A DNA stretch of 64,000 nucleotides from Sphingomonas sp. SORGH_AS_0879 (lineage in GTDB: Bacteria; Pseudomonadota; Alphaproteobacteria; Sphingomonadales; Sphingomonadaceae). The stretch is from contig NZ_JAUTBJ010000002.1 in NCBI RefSeq assembly GCF_030819175.1, forward strand, positions 1,312,001 to 1,376,000, given 5' to 3'. The translations under genes were made by a program, and so were the position numbers. Every line of letters starts with the position of its first letter. The first letter of the stretch is position 1. The notes below the pieces were generated by a model that searched no databases, had not been told where the DNA came from, and saw only the letters and a list, made by a program, of their open reading frames with translations. This document shows, in pieces, positions 42,890 through 54,445 of the stretch.

Positions 42890-43627
42890 ATGAGCACCCA
42901 AGTCATCGACACCCCTGTTCAGGATCGGGGAATCGACCGCCGCAGCTTCGAAAGCCTGGGCCATGCCAACCATGGCTGGCTGGACGCGCGGCACCATTTC
43001 TCGTTCGCCAATTATTATGATCCCGCCCGCATGGGCTGGGGCGCGATCCGGGTGTGGAACGATGATGTCATCGCTCCCAACGCCGGTTTCCCGCCGCATC
43101 CCCATGCCGATATGGAGATCATCACCTATGTCCGCACCGGTGCGATCACGCACCAGGATTCGATGGGCAATGTCGGCCGCACCGCGGCGGGCGATGTTCA
43201 GGTGATGAGCGCCGGATCGGGCGTGCGCCATGCCGAATATAATCTGGAGGCCGAGCCGACCACGCTCTTCCAGATATGGATCGAGCCGCGCAGCCGGGGC
43301 GGCCAGCCGAGTTGGGGCGCCAAGCCGTTCCCCAGGGGCGAGCGGTCGGGCCGGTTCGTGACGCTTGCCAGCGGGTTCGAGGAGGATGGCGATGCGCTAC
43401 GCATCCGCGCCGATGCCCGCGTCCTGGGTGCGACCCTGCACGCCGGGGAAAGCGTCGAGCATGTCGTGGGGGAGGGGCGTCACGCCTATCTCGTCCCCGC
43501 CACCGGACGGATCGAAATCGACGGTGTGCCGTTCGCGGCTCGCGACGGTGCGGCACTGTCAGGTGGTCGGACGGTGACGATCACCGCCATCGAGGATGCC
43601 GAGATCGTTCTGGTCGATTCCGAATAA
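42890..43627 (+). CDS. Pirin family protein
   Basis: Bicupin of 245 residues; some pirins are quercetin dioxygenases or redox-sensing cofactors. Metal ligands visible in PPHPHADMEIITYVRTG and SGVRHAEYNLE. The ATG at 42890 follows AGGGAGAT. It begins a two-gene set with wrbA 28 bases downstream, controlled probably by the divergent LysR gene. Link with WrbA suggests response to quinone or electrophile stress, as reported for similar clusters; the substrate is not known. Confidence 0.9.
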   Translation: MSTQVIDTPVQDRGIDRRSFESLGHANHGWLDARHHFSFANYYDPARMGWGAIRVWNDDVIAPNAGFPPHPHADMEIITYVRTGAITHQDSMGNVGRTAAGDVQVMSAGSGVRHAEYNLEAEPTTLFQIWIEPRSRGGQPSWGAKPFPRGERSGRFVTLASGFEEDGDALRIRADARVLGATLHAGESVEHVVGEGRHAYLVPATGRIEIDGVPFAARDGAALSGGRTVTITAIEDAEIVLVDSE

Positions 43628-43655
43628 ACGCTAATATTGGAAGGGAGTATATCAC

Positions 43656-44258
43656 ATGGCTAAGGTTCTGGTCCTTTACTATTCGTCCTATGGTCACATC
43701 GAGAAGATGGCCGACGCCATCGCCGAGGGCGCGCGCGCCGGGGGTGCCGAGGTGGATATCCGCCGCGTCGCCGAAACCGCTCCGCCCGAGGTGGTCGCCG
43801 CCGCGCACTTCAAGACCGACACCGCGCACCCCGAGATCGAGGGCCCCGACGCGCTGACCAACTATGACGCGATCATCGTCGGCACGCCGACCCGCTATGG
43901 CCGGATGGCGAGCCAGATGGCGGCCTTCTGGGACACGACCGGCGGCGTGTGGATGCGCGGCGGTCTGGTCGGCAAGGTCGGCGGCGCCTTCACCTCGACC
44001 GCCAGCCAGCATGGCGGGCAGGAGACGACCCTGTTCTCGGTGCTGACCAACCTGATCCACCACGGCATGACCATCGTCGGTCTCGACTATGGTTTCCAGG
44101 GCCAGATGGGTGTCAAGGAAGTCCATGGCGGCACGCCCTATGGCGCGTCCACCCTGGCCGATGGCGACGGTAGCCGCCAGCCGAGCCAGGTCGACCTGGA
44201 CGGCGCCCGCTACCAGGGCAAGCGCATCGCCGAGACGGCCGCCAAGCTGTTCGGGTGA
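43656..44258 (+). CDS. wrbA: NAD(P)H:quinone oxidoreductase WrbA
   Basis: Flavodoxin-like FMN enzyme of 200 residues that reduces quinones by two electrons. FMN loop [17 protein letters not shown] (about residues 4-20), [16 protein letters not shown], and [20 protein letters not shown], all WrbA signatures. AAGGGAGTATATCAC precedes the ATG. It lies directly after the pirin gene. Confidence 0.96.
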   Translation: MAKVLVLYYSSYGHIEKMADAIAEGARAGGAEVDIRRVAETAPPEVVAAAHFKTDTAHPEIEGPDALTNYDAIIVGTPTRYGRMASQMAAFWDTTGGVWMRGGLVGKVGGAFTSTASQHGGQETTLFSVLTNLIHHGMTIVGLDYGFQGQMGVKEVHGGTPYGASTLADGDGSRQPSQVDLDGARYQGKRIAETAAKLFG

Positions 44259-44303
44259 TTTCAAGGGGCGGGGGTGCCGGAAGGTGTCCCCGCCTTTTTC
44301 CTA

Positions 44304-44388
44304 CCCTCCGTTCAGTGCGAACGGAGGGTGGTAGTTGGAACGGGGCTATATCCCCGGATCCCGTTCAGCCTGAACGAAGTCGAAGGCC
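44304..44388. repeat. Remnants of the CTTCGACTTCGCTCAG repeat family
   Basis: A perfect 10-bp-stem hairpin (CCCTCCGTTC..GAACGGAGGG, 44304-44328) and a single module copy (44361-44388) lie between convergent wrbA and the VanY-like gene. It looks like an inverted pair with one arm shortened. Confidence 0.65.
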
Positions 44389-44398
44389 ACGCCCAACC

Positions 44399-45178
44399 CT
44401 ATCGCCGCTTCTGCTTCTTCTTGAGCGGAGCGGACAAGGGCGCGGGCGCAACGGGAACCGGCGGCGGGCTCGCCACCACCACCTTCAACGGATCGCGCAC
44501 CCCCGGCTTGGCGGGGAACTGCGCGCGCGCCTTGGCGAAGATGAAGCGTGCCTGCGCCGCACCCGGCGCGGTCGGGCTGGTGCCGACCCAGCGCCAGTGC
44601 CATGGCTCCCACTTCACCCGCTGCGTGTTGCCTGCGGGGAAGCTCATCTCGAAGCCGAAGCGCGGGCCGTTGGCGAACAGCCAGCGCGCCGCCGGGGTCG
44701 CGGCCATGCAGGCCTCGGCATCCGGGCAATTGGGCGAGGGCCGCACCGCGAAGTCGATCGCATAGCCGGTCGCATGCTCGCTATGCCCCGCCGGGGCGAC
44801 CGAAATGGCGCGCTCGGCGGCGGTGCTGTCCCGGTCGCGGCAAAAGACATGACCCTGGCGCAGGATGGCGCGGTGGCAGGACAGCCCGCGCAACTGCCCC
44901 ATCACCGCCGGATCGCCCTTCGCGGCGGCCAGCAACCGCTCCAGGTCGGGCAGCATGTCGCGGCGGACATAGCAGGGCTGGCCCAGCGCGAAGCCCGGCG
45001 GGGCCGGGACCAGTTCGGCGGGCGGGGCGTCGCCATAGAAGAAATGCCCGGCGACCCGGCCATCGGGGCCCGGCGGCGGCAGCGCGCCGTCGCACGACTG
45101 GGCCTGCGCCAGAACGGGCAGCAGCGGGAGCGTGACGGCGAAGGTCGCGGGCAGGAAAACGGTACGAAGGGACGGCAT
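44399..45178 (-). CDS. Secreted D,D-carboxypeptidase-like protein, VanY/M15 family
   Basis: 259 residues with a signal peptide (VTLPLLPVLAQAQ, to about 25). The zinc peptidase motifs are SEHATGYAIDF (His and Asp) and EPWHWRWVG (Glu and His), as in M15B D-alanyl-D-alanine carboxypeptidases; extensin-like proteins share this fold. N-terminal region has conserved cysteines. C terminus is proline-rich then basic (LKKKQKRR). It probably trims peptidoglycan stem peptides in the periplasm. ATG at 45178; longer frames upstream run into the divergent pseudouridine synthase gene. Confidence 0.82.
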   Translation of the reverse strand: MPSLRTVFLPATFAVTLPLLPVLAQAQSCDGALPPPGPDGRVAGHFFYGDAPPAELVPAPPGFALGQPCYVRRDMLPDLERLLAAAKGDPAVMGQLRGLSCHRAILRQGHVFCRDRDSTAAERAISVAPAGHSEHATGYAIDFAVRPSPNCPDAEACMAATPAARWLFANGPRFGFEMSFPAGNTQRVKWEPWHWRWVGTSPTAPGAAQARFIFAKARAQFPAKPGVRDPLKVVVASPPPVPVAPAPLSAPLKKKQKRR

Positions 45179-45227
45179 GACGCGCGCGGCTCTGGCATGT
45201 CGGCGCTGGCGGTGGCAAGGGAGCGCG

Positions 45228-45872
45228 ATGCACGGAGATCGCGTTCTATTCATCGACGGCGAAGCGCTGGTGATCGACAAACCGGCGGGCCTGCCCGTCG
45301 ATCGGCCCCGCAACGGGTCGATCAGCCTCGAAAACCATCTGGAATCGCTCAAATTCGGGTTCAAGCGCTGGCCGACCGCTGTCCACCGGCTGGACCGCGA
45401 CACCAGCGGTTGCCTGCTGCTGTCTCGCAACCCCAAGGCGCATGCCCGTTTCCAGCAGGCGTTCGAGGCCGGATTGGTCGAGAAGCGCTATCTGGCGGTG
45501 CTGAACGGCCTGGTCGAGGGCGAGGGGATGATCGACCTTCCGCTCGCCAAGGTTTCGACTCGCGAGGAAGGCTGGCGGATCGTCGCCGATCCGGCGGGCA
45601 AGGCGGCGCGGACTGGCTGGCGCGCGCTGCGGCATGAGGGCGGGCGGACGCTGGTCGAGTTCCGCCCCGAAACGGGCCGCACGCACCAAATTCGCGTTCA
45701 TGCGGCGACCGGGCTGGGCGCGGCCGTGGTCGGCGATCCCGTTTACGGTGCGGGCGAGGCCGGGGGCATGCTGCTCCACGCCGCCAGCCTGACCGTGCCG
45801 CGCGGCGATACCAAGGACCCGATCACCGCGGAGGCCCCGCTTCCCGAACGCTTCGGCGCGTTCACCGAATAA
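45228..45872 (+). CDS. RluA family RNA pseudouridine synthase
   Basis: 214 residues converting uridine to pseudouridine in rRNA or tRNA. Catalytic motif AVHRLDRDTSGCLLLSRNPK (Asp in HRLDRDTSG), EKRYLAVLNG, and RPETGRTHQIRVHAATG. No S4 domain, so it is the short RluA/TruC-like type. ATG at 45228 has AAGGGAG upstream; a frame to 45132 overlaps the divergent VanY gene. RNA target is not determined by sequence. Confidence 0.92.
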   Translation: MHGDRVLFIDGEALVIDKPAGLPVDRPRNGSISLENHLESLKFGFKRWPTAVHRLDRDTSGCLLLSRNPKAHARFQQAFEAGLVEKRYLAVLNGLVEGEGMIDLPLAKVSTREEGWRIVADPAGKAARTGWRALRHEGGRTLVEFRPETGRTHQIRVHAATGLGAAVVGDPVYGAGEAGGMLLHAASLTVPRGDTKDPITAEAPLPERFGAFTE

Positions 45873-45881
45873 GCCGGTTCG

Positions 45882-46307
45882 ATGGCGCTGATCCCCGTCA
45901 CCCGCGCCATCGCGATCGACGAGCGCGAGATCGGCGAGAGCTTCACCCGCGCCTCCGGGCCGGGTGGGCAGCATGTCAACACGACCGACAGCGCGGTGCT
46001 GCTGCGCTTCGACGTGGGCGGCTCGCCGAGTTTGCCGGAGGCGGTGAAGATGCGCCTCGCGGTGCTGGCGGGGCAAAGGCTGAGCAAGGACGGCGTGCTG
46101 ACCCTGCGCGCCGATGCCAGCCGGTCGCAGGAGATGAACCGGCGCGAGGTGCGCGAGCGGCTGATCGACCTGATCCGCGAAGCGACCATCGTGCCCAAGA
46201 AGCGCCGGCCGACCAAGCCGACACGGGCCTCGCAGACGCGGCGGGTGGACGCCAAGAAGGGGCGCGCCCAGGTGAAGGCGGGGCGGGGGAAGGTGCGATT
46301 CGACTGA
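45882..46307 (+). CDS. arfB: Peptidyl-tRNA hydrolase ArfB
   Basis: Ribosome-rescue release factor of 141 residues: hydrolyses peptidyl-tRNA on ribosomes stalled without a stop codon. GGQ motif in ASGPGGQHVNTTDSAVLLR, as expected, and a basic C-terminal tail (KKRRPTKPTRASQTRRVDAK) that enters the empty mRNA channel. It lies nine bases after the pseudouridine synthase gene, same strand, as a two-gene RNA-related operon. Confidence 0.94.
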   Translation: MALIPVTRAIAIDEREIGESFTRASGPGGQHVNTTDSAVLLRFDVGGSPSLPEAVKMRLAVLAGQRLSKDGVLTLRADASRSQEMNRREVRERLIDLIREATIVPKKRRPTKPTRASQTRRVDAKKGRAQVKAGRGKVRFD

Positions 46308-46342
46308 GTTTGGGGCAAGGAACAGCCTCTCACCAAACGAAA

Positions 46343-46371
46343 ACGGGCCGACGAGAATCTCGCCGACCCGT
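46343..46371. terminator. Hairpin between convergent arfB and lipoprotein genes
   Basis: A 14-base arm (ACGGGCCGACGAGA) pairs with TCTCGCCGACCCGT with two mismatched or wobble pairs and a one-base loop. There is only a weak T run. Probable shared terminator. Confidence 0.5.
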
Positions 46372-46397
46372 TCCCTTCATCCCGAAGGATGCGCCGT

Positions 46398-46775
46398 TTA
46401 TCGGCGAACGTCCTCGCCCGCACGGACCAGCGCGTTGCCGGTCGCCTGGCGGGCGTCGTTGGTGCCCTTTTCGATCTTGTCGCCCGCCCGGTCGAGGCCG
46501 CGATCGATATTGTCGCCCGCGCGGTCGGCATGGGCCGCCGCACGGTCACCGGCGCGGTCGAGCTTGTCGCCCGCCTTGTCCATCGCATTCTCCGCCGAAT
46601 TCAGCGCGCGCGCCGTCGCCGCCTCGACATCGTCCGAGGCGTTCTGCGTCGTCGCCTTCACGTCCGAGCCGATCGCATCGGCGGCCTGTTCGGTCTGGGT
46701 GCGGCTGTTCTCGCTGCACGCGGAAAGCGAGATGGCGGCGGCGCCGGTCAGGGCGAGGATCAGGGCCTTCTTCAT
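46398..46775 (-). CDS. Small helical lipoprotein
   Basis: 125-residue secreted lipoprotein: signal ALILALTGAAAISLSACSEN with lipobox LSAC (Cys about 20). The rest is a long charged helix with imperfect repeats of the type DKAGDKLDRAGDRAAAHADR and DNIDRGLDRAGDKIEKG, with heptad-like spacing of Ala and Asp. Such proteins resemble stress-induced or YjdJ/LEA-like helical lipoproteins; no firm family. Function unknown. Divergent from the methionine regulator gene at 46901. Confidence 0.75.
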   Translation of the reverse strand: MKKALILALTGAAAISLSACSENSRTQTEQAADAIGSDVKATTQNASDDVEAATARALNSAENAMDKAGDKLDRAGDRAAAHADRAGDNIDRGLDRAGDKIEKGTNDARQATGNALVRAGEDVRR

Positions 46776-46864
46776 GGCAAACACTCCCGTTTCAAACATA
46801 TGATCGGCGTGCCAACGCAGATTATCCGTTTCGGGTCCGTGTCGGCCTAAATGAGTTGCCTCCG

Positions 46865-46900
46865 TTGACCGCATATAAAGATATCTTTATATCGTAATCC
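46865..46900 (+). promoter_or_regulatory. Leaderless promoter with 20-bp palindromic operator for the methionine operon
   Basis: TTGACC (46865-46870), 17-base spacer, TATATC (46888-46893). A perfect 20-bp palindrome (ATATAAAGAT and its complement, 46873-46892) spans the spacer and most of the -10. Transcription should start at about 46900, right at the ATG, so the mRNA is probably leaderless. The neighbouring ArsR-type regulator is the obvious candidate to bind. Confidence 0.7.
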
Positions 46901-47863
46901 ATGGCCAATGCGCTGGAAATCTTTCGCGCCCTCAGCGATCCGACTCGGCTGCGCATATTGGCGCTGCTCCGCTCGATGGAACTGTCGGTGGGCGAACTGG
47001 CGCAGGTGCTGGGCCAGAGCCAGCCGCGCGTCAGCCGCCATGTGAAGATCCTGGTCGATGCCGAACTGGCCGAGCGGCGCAAGGAAGGCAGTTGGGTGTT
47101 CGTCGCACTCGGCGATCGTGAGGCGGTGGAGCCGATGACGGCGGCGCTGGACCGCTGGACGGCGGACAAGCCCGACCCCTGGGTGGTGGCGGATGTCGCG
47201 CGGCTGGCTGCGGTGCGCGCGGACCGGGCGGCGAGTGCTGCGGCCTGGTTCGAGGATCATGCGGGCGAGTGGGACGCGATCCGCTCGCTCCATGTCGCGG
47301 ACAGCGAGATCGAGGAGGCGATGGCGGGCCTGATCGGCGAAGGCGATCTGGGCACGCTGATCGACATCGGCACCGGCACCGGGCGGATGCTGGAGTTGTT
47401 CGGCGACCGCGCCGATGCGGCGCTGGGCATCGATCGATCGTCGGAGATGCTGCGGCTGGCCCGCGCGAAACTGCACGGGCGCGCCAATACCGAGTTGCGG
47501 CAGGCGGACCTCTATGCGCTGCCCATGGGCGATGGCGCGGCGGATATCGCGATCCTGCACCATGTCCTCCACTTCGCGCAGCAGCCGGGGGCGGCGATCG
47601 TCGAGGCGGCGCGGGTGCTGGGGCCGGGCGGGCGGTTGCTGATCGCCGATTTCGCGCCGCATGATCGCGAGGAACTGCGGCAAAAGGCGGCGCATAGCCG
47701 TCTGGGCTTTGGCGACGAACAGATCGTCGGCTGGTTCGGTGCCGCCGGATTGACGCTGGCGCGGACCGAGACGCTGGAGGGCGGCGAACTGACCGTCAAG
47801 CTCTGGCTGGGTGTGAAAAAGGGGCTTCGGCCCGTCGAGACGAATAGGGTGAAGGCGGCATGA
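46901..47863 (+). CDS. ArsR-type regulator fused to SAM-dependent methyltransferase domain
   Basis: 320 residues. Residues 1-90 form an ArsR winged helix (FRALSDPTRLRILALLRSME, QVLGQSQPRVSRHVKILVDA). Residues 130-310 form a class I methyltransferase domain (LIDIGTGTGRMLELFGDRAD, DGAADIAILHHVLHFAQQPG). No metal-binding Cys pair is seen in the HTH. This ArsR-methyltransferase architecture beside metF/metH is known in proteobacteria as a methionine-cycle regulator responding to S-adenosylhomocysteine (SahR type). It likely binds the palindrome at 46873-46892. Overlaps metF by ATGA. Confidence 0.88.
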   Translation: MANALEIFRALSDPTRLRILALLRSMELSVGELAQVLGQSQPRVSRHVKILVDAELAERRKEGSWVFVALGDREAVEPMTAALDRWTADKPDPWVVADVARLAAVRADRAASAAAWFEDHAGEWDAIRSLHVADSEIEEAMAGLIGEGDLGTLIDIGTGTGRMLELFGDRADAALGIDRSSEMLRLARAKLHGRANTELRQADLYALPMGDGAADIAILHHVLHFAQQPGAAIVEAARVLGPGGRLLIADFAPHDREELRQKAAHSRLGFGDEQIVGWFGAAGLTLARTETLEGGELTVKLWLGVKKGLRPVETNRVKAA

Positions 47864-48801
47864 CGAACACGATCCTGACCCAGGCCGAAGCGGCGCTGGC
47901 GCATGACGAACCGCTGTTCGCCGATGTCGGCGGCGATATCGCGGTCAGTTTCGAATTCTTCCCGCCCAAGACGGAGAAGATGGACGCGCAGCTCTGGGAT
48001 GCGATCCGCACGCTGGAGCCGCTCGACCCGCGTTTCGTGTCGGTGACGTACGGCGCGGGTGGCTCGACCCGCGAGCGGACCCATGCGACCGTGGCGCGGA
48101 TCCAGCGCGAGACGACGCTGGCGGCGGCGGCGCATCTGACCTGTGTCGAGGCGACGCGCGAGGAAATCGATCAGGTCGCGCACGAATATTGGGCGGCGGG
48201 CGTGCGGCATATCGTGGCGCTGCGTGGCGATCCGCCTGCGGAGGGCGCGCGCTTCGTGAGCCATCCGGGCGGCTATGAGAATGCCGCCGATCTGGTGGCG
48301 GGCCTCAAGAAGCTGCATCCGTTCGAGATTTCGGTCGCGGCCTATCCCGAATGCCACCCGGACTCGGTGGATCAGGCGTCGGATATCGACAACCTGAAGC
48401 GCAAGATCGACGCCGGGGCCAACCGCGCGATCACGCAGTTCTTCTTCTCGCCCGAAGCCTATTTCCGCTTCCGCGACGCGGCGGCGGCGGCGGGGATCAC
48501 GGCGGAGATCGTGCCGGGCATCCTGCCGGTGTCGAACGTCGCCCAGACCCGCAAGTTCGCCGCCATGTGCGGCGCGTGCATCCCCGACTGGATGGACCGT
48601 CTGTTCGAGGGGCTGGACGACCATCCCGGCGCGCGCCAACTCGTCGCCGCGACGATCGCCGCGGAGATGTGCCGCCGTCTGTATGCGGGCGGGGTGAAGG
48701 GCTTCCACTTCTACACGCTCAACCGCGCCGAACTGGCCTATGCGATCAGCCATCTGCTGGGTGTGCGCGGCAAGAAGGTCGAGGCGATCGCGGCGGCGTA
48801 A
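47860..48801 (+). CDS. metF: 5,10-methylenetetrahydrofolate reductase
   Basis: Makes 5-methyltetrahydrofolate for methionine synthesis. 313 residues, FAD barrel: VSFEFFPPKTEKMDA (Glu near the active site), SVTYGAGGSTRERTHATVAR, LRGDPPAEG, and a C-terminal HFYTLNRAELAYAISHLLG. It is translated together with the upstream regulator and precedes the two metH genes. Confidence 0.96.
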   Translation: MTNTILTQAEAALAHDEPLFADVGGDIAVSFEFFPPKTEKMDAQLWDAIRTLEPLDPRFVSVTYGAGGSTRERTHATVARIQRETTLAAAAHLTCVEATREEIDQVAHEYWAAGVRHIVALRGDPPAEGARFVSHPGGYENAADLVAGLKKLHPFEISVAAYPECHPDSVDQASDIDNLKRKIDAGANRAITQFFFSPEAYFRFRDAAAAAGITAEIVPGILPVSNVAQTRKFAAMCGACIPDWMDRLFEGLDDHPGARQLVAATIAAEMCRRLYAGGVKGFHFYTLNRAELAYAISHLLGVRGKKVEAIAAA

Positions 48802-48808
48802 GGACTTG

Positions 48809-49019
48809 GCCCCCTCCCGCAGGCGGGAGGGGGGTGGGGGAGGGCCCCGCCACAGGCGATATGGCGTGTGGCTTTCCCTCCCCCGGCCCCTCCCGCCTGC
48901 GGGAGGGGAGTGATGAATTAGAGGGTCGGCGGTTGGCGATAGCGTCCGACCGACGACCCAGGCACACCCCTCCCGCAGGCGGGAGGGGATGGGGGAGGGC
49001 AGGGCCACAGGCGATGACG
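48809..49019. repeat. GC-rich hairpin elements between metF and metH part 1
   Basis: An inverted pair (48809-48850 and 48874-48910; CCCCTCCCGCAGGCGGGAGG hairpins plus GGGGGAGGG) is followed after 50 bases by a third copy from 48967. Same family as 29602-29704. They separate genes that otherwise belong to one operon. Confidence 0.8.
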
Positions 49020-49076
49020 CCAGAGGCTCCCCACCCCTGGAAAAGAACAACCGCTCGCCAGAGCAGGAGCAAGACG

Positions 49077-50123
49077 ATGACGACCCGCGACACCTTCCTG
49101 GCCGAAGCGGCCAAGCGTATCCTGATCACCGATGGCGCGTTCGGCACGGAGATCCAGAACTGGAAGCTGGACGAGGCGGCCTATGCGGGAACGCTGGGCC
49201 TGTCGCACGACCAGAAGGGCAACAACGACATCCTGGCGCTCACCAAGCCGGAGGTGCCCGAATCCATCCACCGCGCCTATTTCGAGGCGGGGGCGGATAT
49301 CGCCGAGACCAACACCTTCTCGGCGAACCGGATCAGCCAGGCCGATTATGGTGCCGAACATCTGGTCCGCGAGATCAATGTCGAGAGCGCCAGGCTCGCC
49401 CGGCGTCTGGCGGACGAATATCAGGCGAAGGACGGCCGCCCGCGTTTCGTCGCGGGCGCGATCGGGCCGACCAACAAGACGCTGTCGCTGTCGCCGGACG
49501 TCAACGATCCGGGCTATCGCGAGATCGACTTCGATTACCTCAAGGACGTCTACCGCGAACAGATCGACGCGCTGGTCGAGGGTGGGGCGGACTTCATCCT
49601 GATCGAGACGGTGTTCGACACGCTCAACGCCAAGGCCGGGATCATGGCGGTGATCGAGGCGGGCGAGGCGCGGGGCCGTGAAATCCCGATCATGCTGTCG
49701 ATGACGCTGACCGACCTGTCGGGCCGCAACCTGTCGGGCCACACGGTCGAGGCCTTCTGGCACGCGGTGCGCCACGCCCGGCCGCTGACCATCGGGCTGA
49801 ACTGCTCGTTCGGCGCGGAACAGCTTCGCCCGCATGTGAAGACGCTGAGCGAAATCTGCGACACGCTCATCATGATCTATCCCAATGCCGGGCTGCCCAA
49901 CGAACTGGGTGCCTATGACGAAGCGCCCGTCACCACCGCCGGTCTGGTCGGCGAATGGGCGGTCGAGGGGCAGGTCAATGTGCTCGGCGGCTGCTGCGGC
50001 TCGACGCCCGCGCATATCAAGGCGATCGCCGACAAGGTGAAGGGCATGAAGCCCCGCGCCGTCCCGACCCCGCCGGTCGTCACCCGCCTCGCTGGCCTCG
50101 AGCCGTTCACGATGGCGGCGTGA
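49077..50123 (+). CDS. metH: Methionine synthase part 1, homocysteine methyltransferase domain
   Basis: 348 residues equal to the N-terminal module of cobalamin-dependent MetH. Visible: LITDGAFGTEIQNWKLDEAA, ETNTFSANRISQADYGAEHL, and the zinc cysteines in LNCSFGAEQLRPH and VNVLGGCCGSTPAHIKAIA. It binds homocysteine activated by zinc and receives methyl from the cobalamin module encoded by the next gene. MetH in two genes is seen in other sphingomonads; there is a clean stop and a 145-base gap with repeats, so this is not a frameshift. ATG at 49077. Confidence 0.94.
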   Translation: MTTRDTFLAEAAKRILITDGAFGTEIQNWKLDEAAYAGTLGLSHDQKGNNDILALTKPEVPESIHRAYFEAGADIAETNTFSANRISQADYGAEHLVREINVESARLARRLADEYQAKDGRPRFVAGAIGPTNKTLSLSPDVNDPGYREIDFDYLKDVYREQIDALVEGGADFILIETVFDTLNAKAGIMAVIEAGEARGREIPIMLSMTLTDLSGRNLSGHTVEAFWHAVRHARPLTIGLNCSFGAEQLRPHVKTLSEICDTLIMIYPNAGLPNELGAYDEAPVTTAGLVGEWAVEGQVNVLGGCCGSTPAHIKAIADKVKGMKPRAVPTPPVVTRLAGLEPFTMAA

Positions 50124-50130
50124 CCTGAAT

Positions 50131-50254
50131 AGCCCTCTCCCCTCCGGGGAGAGGGTTGGGTGAGGGGAAGGTGTCTCGCAGAGACCCGCCTCTCGACAGC
50201 GTGACACCCCTCCGTCAGGGCTGCGCCCTGCCACCTCCCCCAAGCAGGGGAGGA
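50131..50254. repeat. Hybrid palindromic element between the two metH genes
   Basis: Left half (50131-50168) contains CTCTCCCC..GGGGAGAG followed by TTGGGTGAGGGG; right half (50205-50254) is a two-hairpin module ending CAGGGGAGGA, 15 bases before the metH part 2 start. The left half matches the element inside metH at 52263-52372. Confidence 0.72.
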
Positions 50255-50268
50255 ATAGAGATCGAGAT

Positions 50269-52971
<2,703 letters not shown>

Positions 52972-53106
52972 GTGAGAATGAGTTAAGTCGGTAAGTTGAG
53001 GTTACGTAATGTAAACAAAGTGCTCGATTGACCTGAAAAAGTTTTTTTATCTTTGCAACTCCTTCGATTGCCGATAAATATCGGTGGGGAGGTTGGTTAA
53101 GCCACG

Positions 53107-54312
53107 ATGAAAATGGCTGATGGCCTGCCGACAGCTAGGGGTGTAGCTAAGGTGCCAAGCAGCCATTTCGAAATGGAGATCAGCAATCTCGATTTGATCG
53201 AGGCTTGTTGGGGCGTCGCCGTTGCCGATCAAGTGGTTAGCCACATTCAAATGCGCTTGTGTCATTTGGGCCTGGGGTTCGAGCAGAACGAAACTCGACA
53301 GCGATTTCGGATCGTCAGCGATGTTCGAGCGGGTAATGCGGTGGAGTTGCATCGCGTGGCCGAGCTTTCCTATCGCCTGACCGCCGAACCCATTTCGATC
53401 GCGCTGACGACTGGACAGCCGGGGGCGGCGCTCCATGCCGTGATGACCTGGGATAGCGACGAACCGCCCCGCTATCGTGGCCCTCGCGACATCCAGCGCG
53501 ATCATGGGGATCGGTGGTTCGCCATCTATAAGAGCGACATGCAGATCGCGGCCCATGCCTTTTGCTGTGCCGCCGACGGGCGCATGATTCCCTATTGGCA
53601 GCCCGTCTGTGATTATCGCGACTCTTCCCGTGTCCTGTATCATGAGGGGCTGGTTCGTTTCGGTAACCAAAATGCCGGACTGTCGCCCGCCGTCGTGTTT
53701 CCGGCGTTGGAGCGGACCGGGATGGCCACGACCTTCGACTGGGTTATGGTGCGTCATGTGCTGGACGAATTGCGCGCGGACCCGTCGGCGACCCTGGGGG
53801 TCAATATCTCGGCCAGTTCGGCGCATCTGAAGGGATGGTGGCGGGGCATATTGGCGGAACTCGCCACGCGCCCGGATATCGCCAAGCGGCTGGTGGTCGA
53901 GATCACCGAAACCGATCCGATCGTCCATATCCGCGAAACGATCGCCTTCGCGCGGGAGGTGCGCGCGGTCGGGGCGACCTTGGCGTTGGACGATTTCGGT
54001 GCCGGCTACACCTCGATCCGGCAGTTGATGGATCTGGTGCCTGCGCTGGTGAAGATCGACGGCCTGTTCCTTCAACGCGCCATCAGCAATGTTCAGCCCT
54101 GCCACAGTTTGCCGCATCTGATCGGATTGATCCGCGAATTGGGTGGTACTGTCATCATCGAAGGCGTGGAAACGCCGGAGATGGCCGATATCGCCTATGT
54201 CAGCGGCGCGACATGGCAACAGGGTTATTATTACGGTCACCCCGCACCGGTACGAAGCGAGCACAGGGCGATGTTGCGGCTGGTGGATGTCGCGGGGGAA
54301 GCAAATATCTGA
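53107..54312 (+). CDS. EAL-domain protein, putative c-di-GMP phosphodiesterase
   Basis: 401 residues. N-terminal 165 residues are unrecognised and look like a degenerate GGDEF or sensor module. The EAL domain has catalytic features: VLYHEGLVR (Glu of the EAL motif in EGL form), LGVNISAS (Asn), VVEITETD (Glu), LALDDFGAGYTSIRQLMD (paired Asp), LVKIDGLF (Lys), IIEGVETPEMADI (Glu) and QGYYYGHP (Gln). All metal ligands seem present, so hydrolysis of c-di-GMP is likely. No signal peptide. It stands alone after the AT-richer gap downstream of metH. Confidence 0.88.
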   Translation: MKMADGLPTARGVAKVPSSHFEMEISNLDLIEACWGVAVADQVVSHIQMRLCHLGLGFEQNETRQRFRIVSDVRAGNAVELHRVAELSYRLTAEPISIALTTGQPGAALHAVMTWDSDEPPRYRGPRDIQRDHGDRWFAIYKSDMQIAAHAFCCAADGRMIPYWQPVCDYRDSSRVLYHEGLVRFGNQNAGLSPAVVFPALERTGMATTFDWVMVRHVLDELRADPSATLGVNISASSAHLKGWWRGILAELATRPDIAKRLVVEITETDPIVHIRETIAFAREVRAVGATLALDDFGAGYTSIRQLMDLVPALVKIDGLFLQRAISNVQPCHSLPHLIGLIRELGGTVIIEGVETPEMADIAYVSGATWQQGYYYGHPAPVRSEHRAMLRLVDVAGEANI

Positions 54313-54445
54313 TTGCGTCTCCGCGGCAGTCACCGAGTCGTGATCTTGATACTTATCAATTCCGCCGAGAGTGGGTCCTAATTCATCGGAATAACGGACT
54401 CTTTTTCTCGGAACGTCCTCCATCGGCGCGACGTTGGGGCATCCC

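Noticed and set aside
48809..49019. Clustered repeats as a CRISPR array
   Set aside because: Repeats are palindromic inverted pairs without uniform length or unique spacers, and there are no cas genes.
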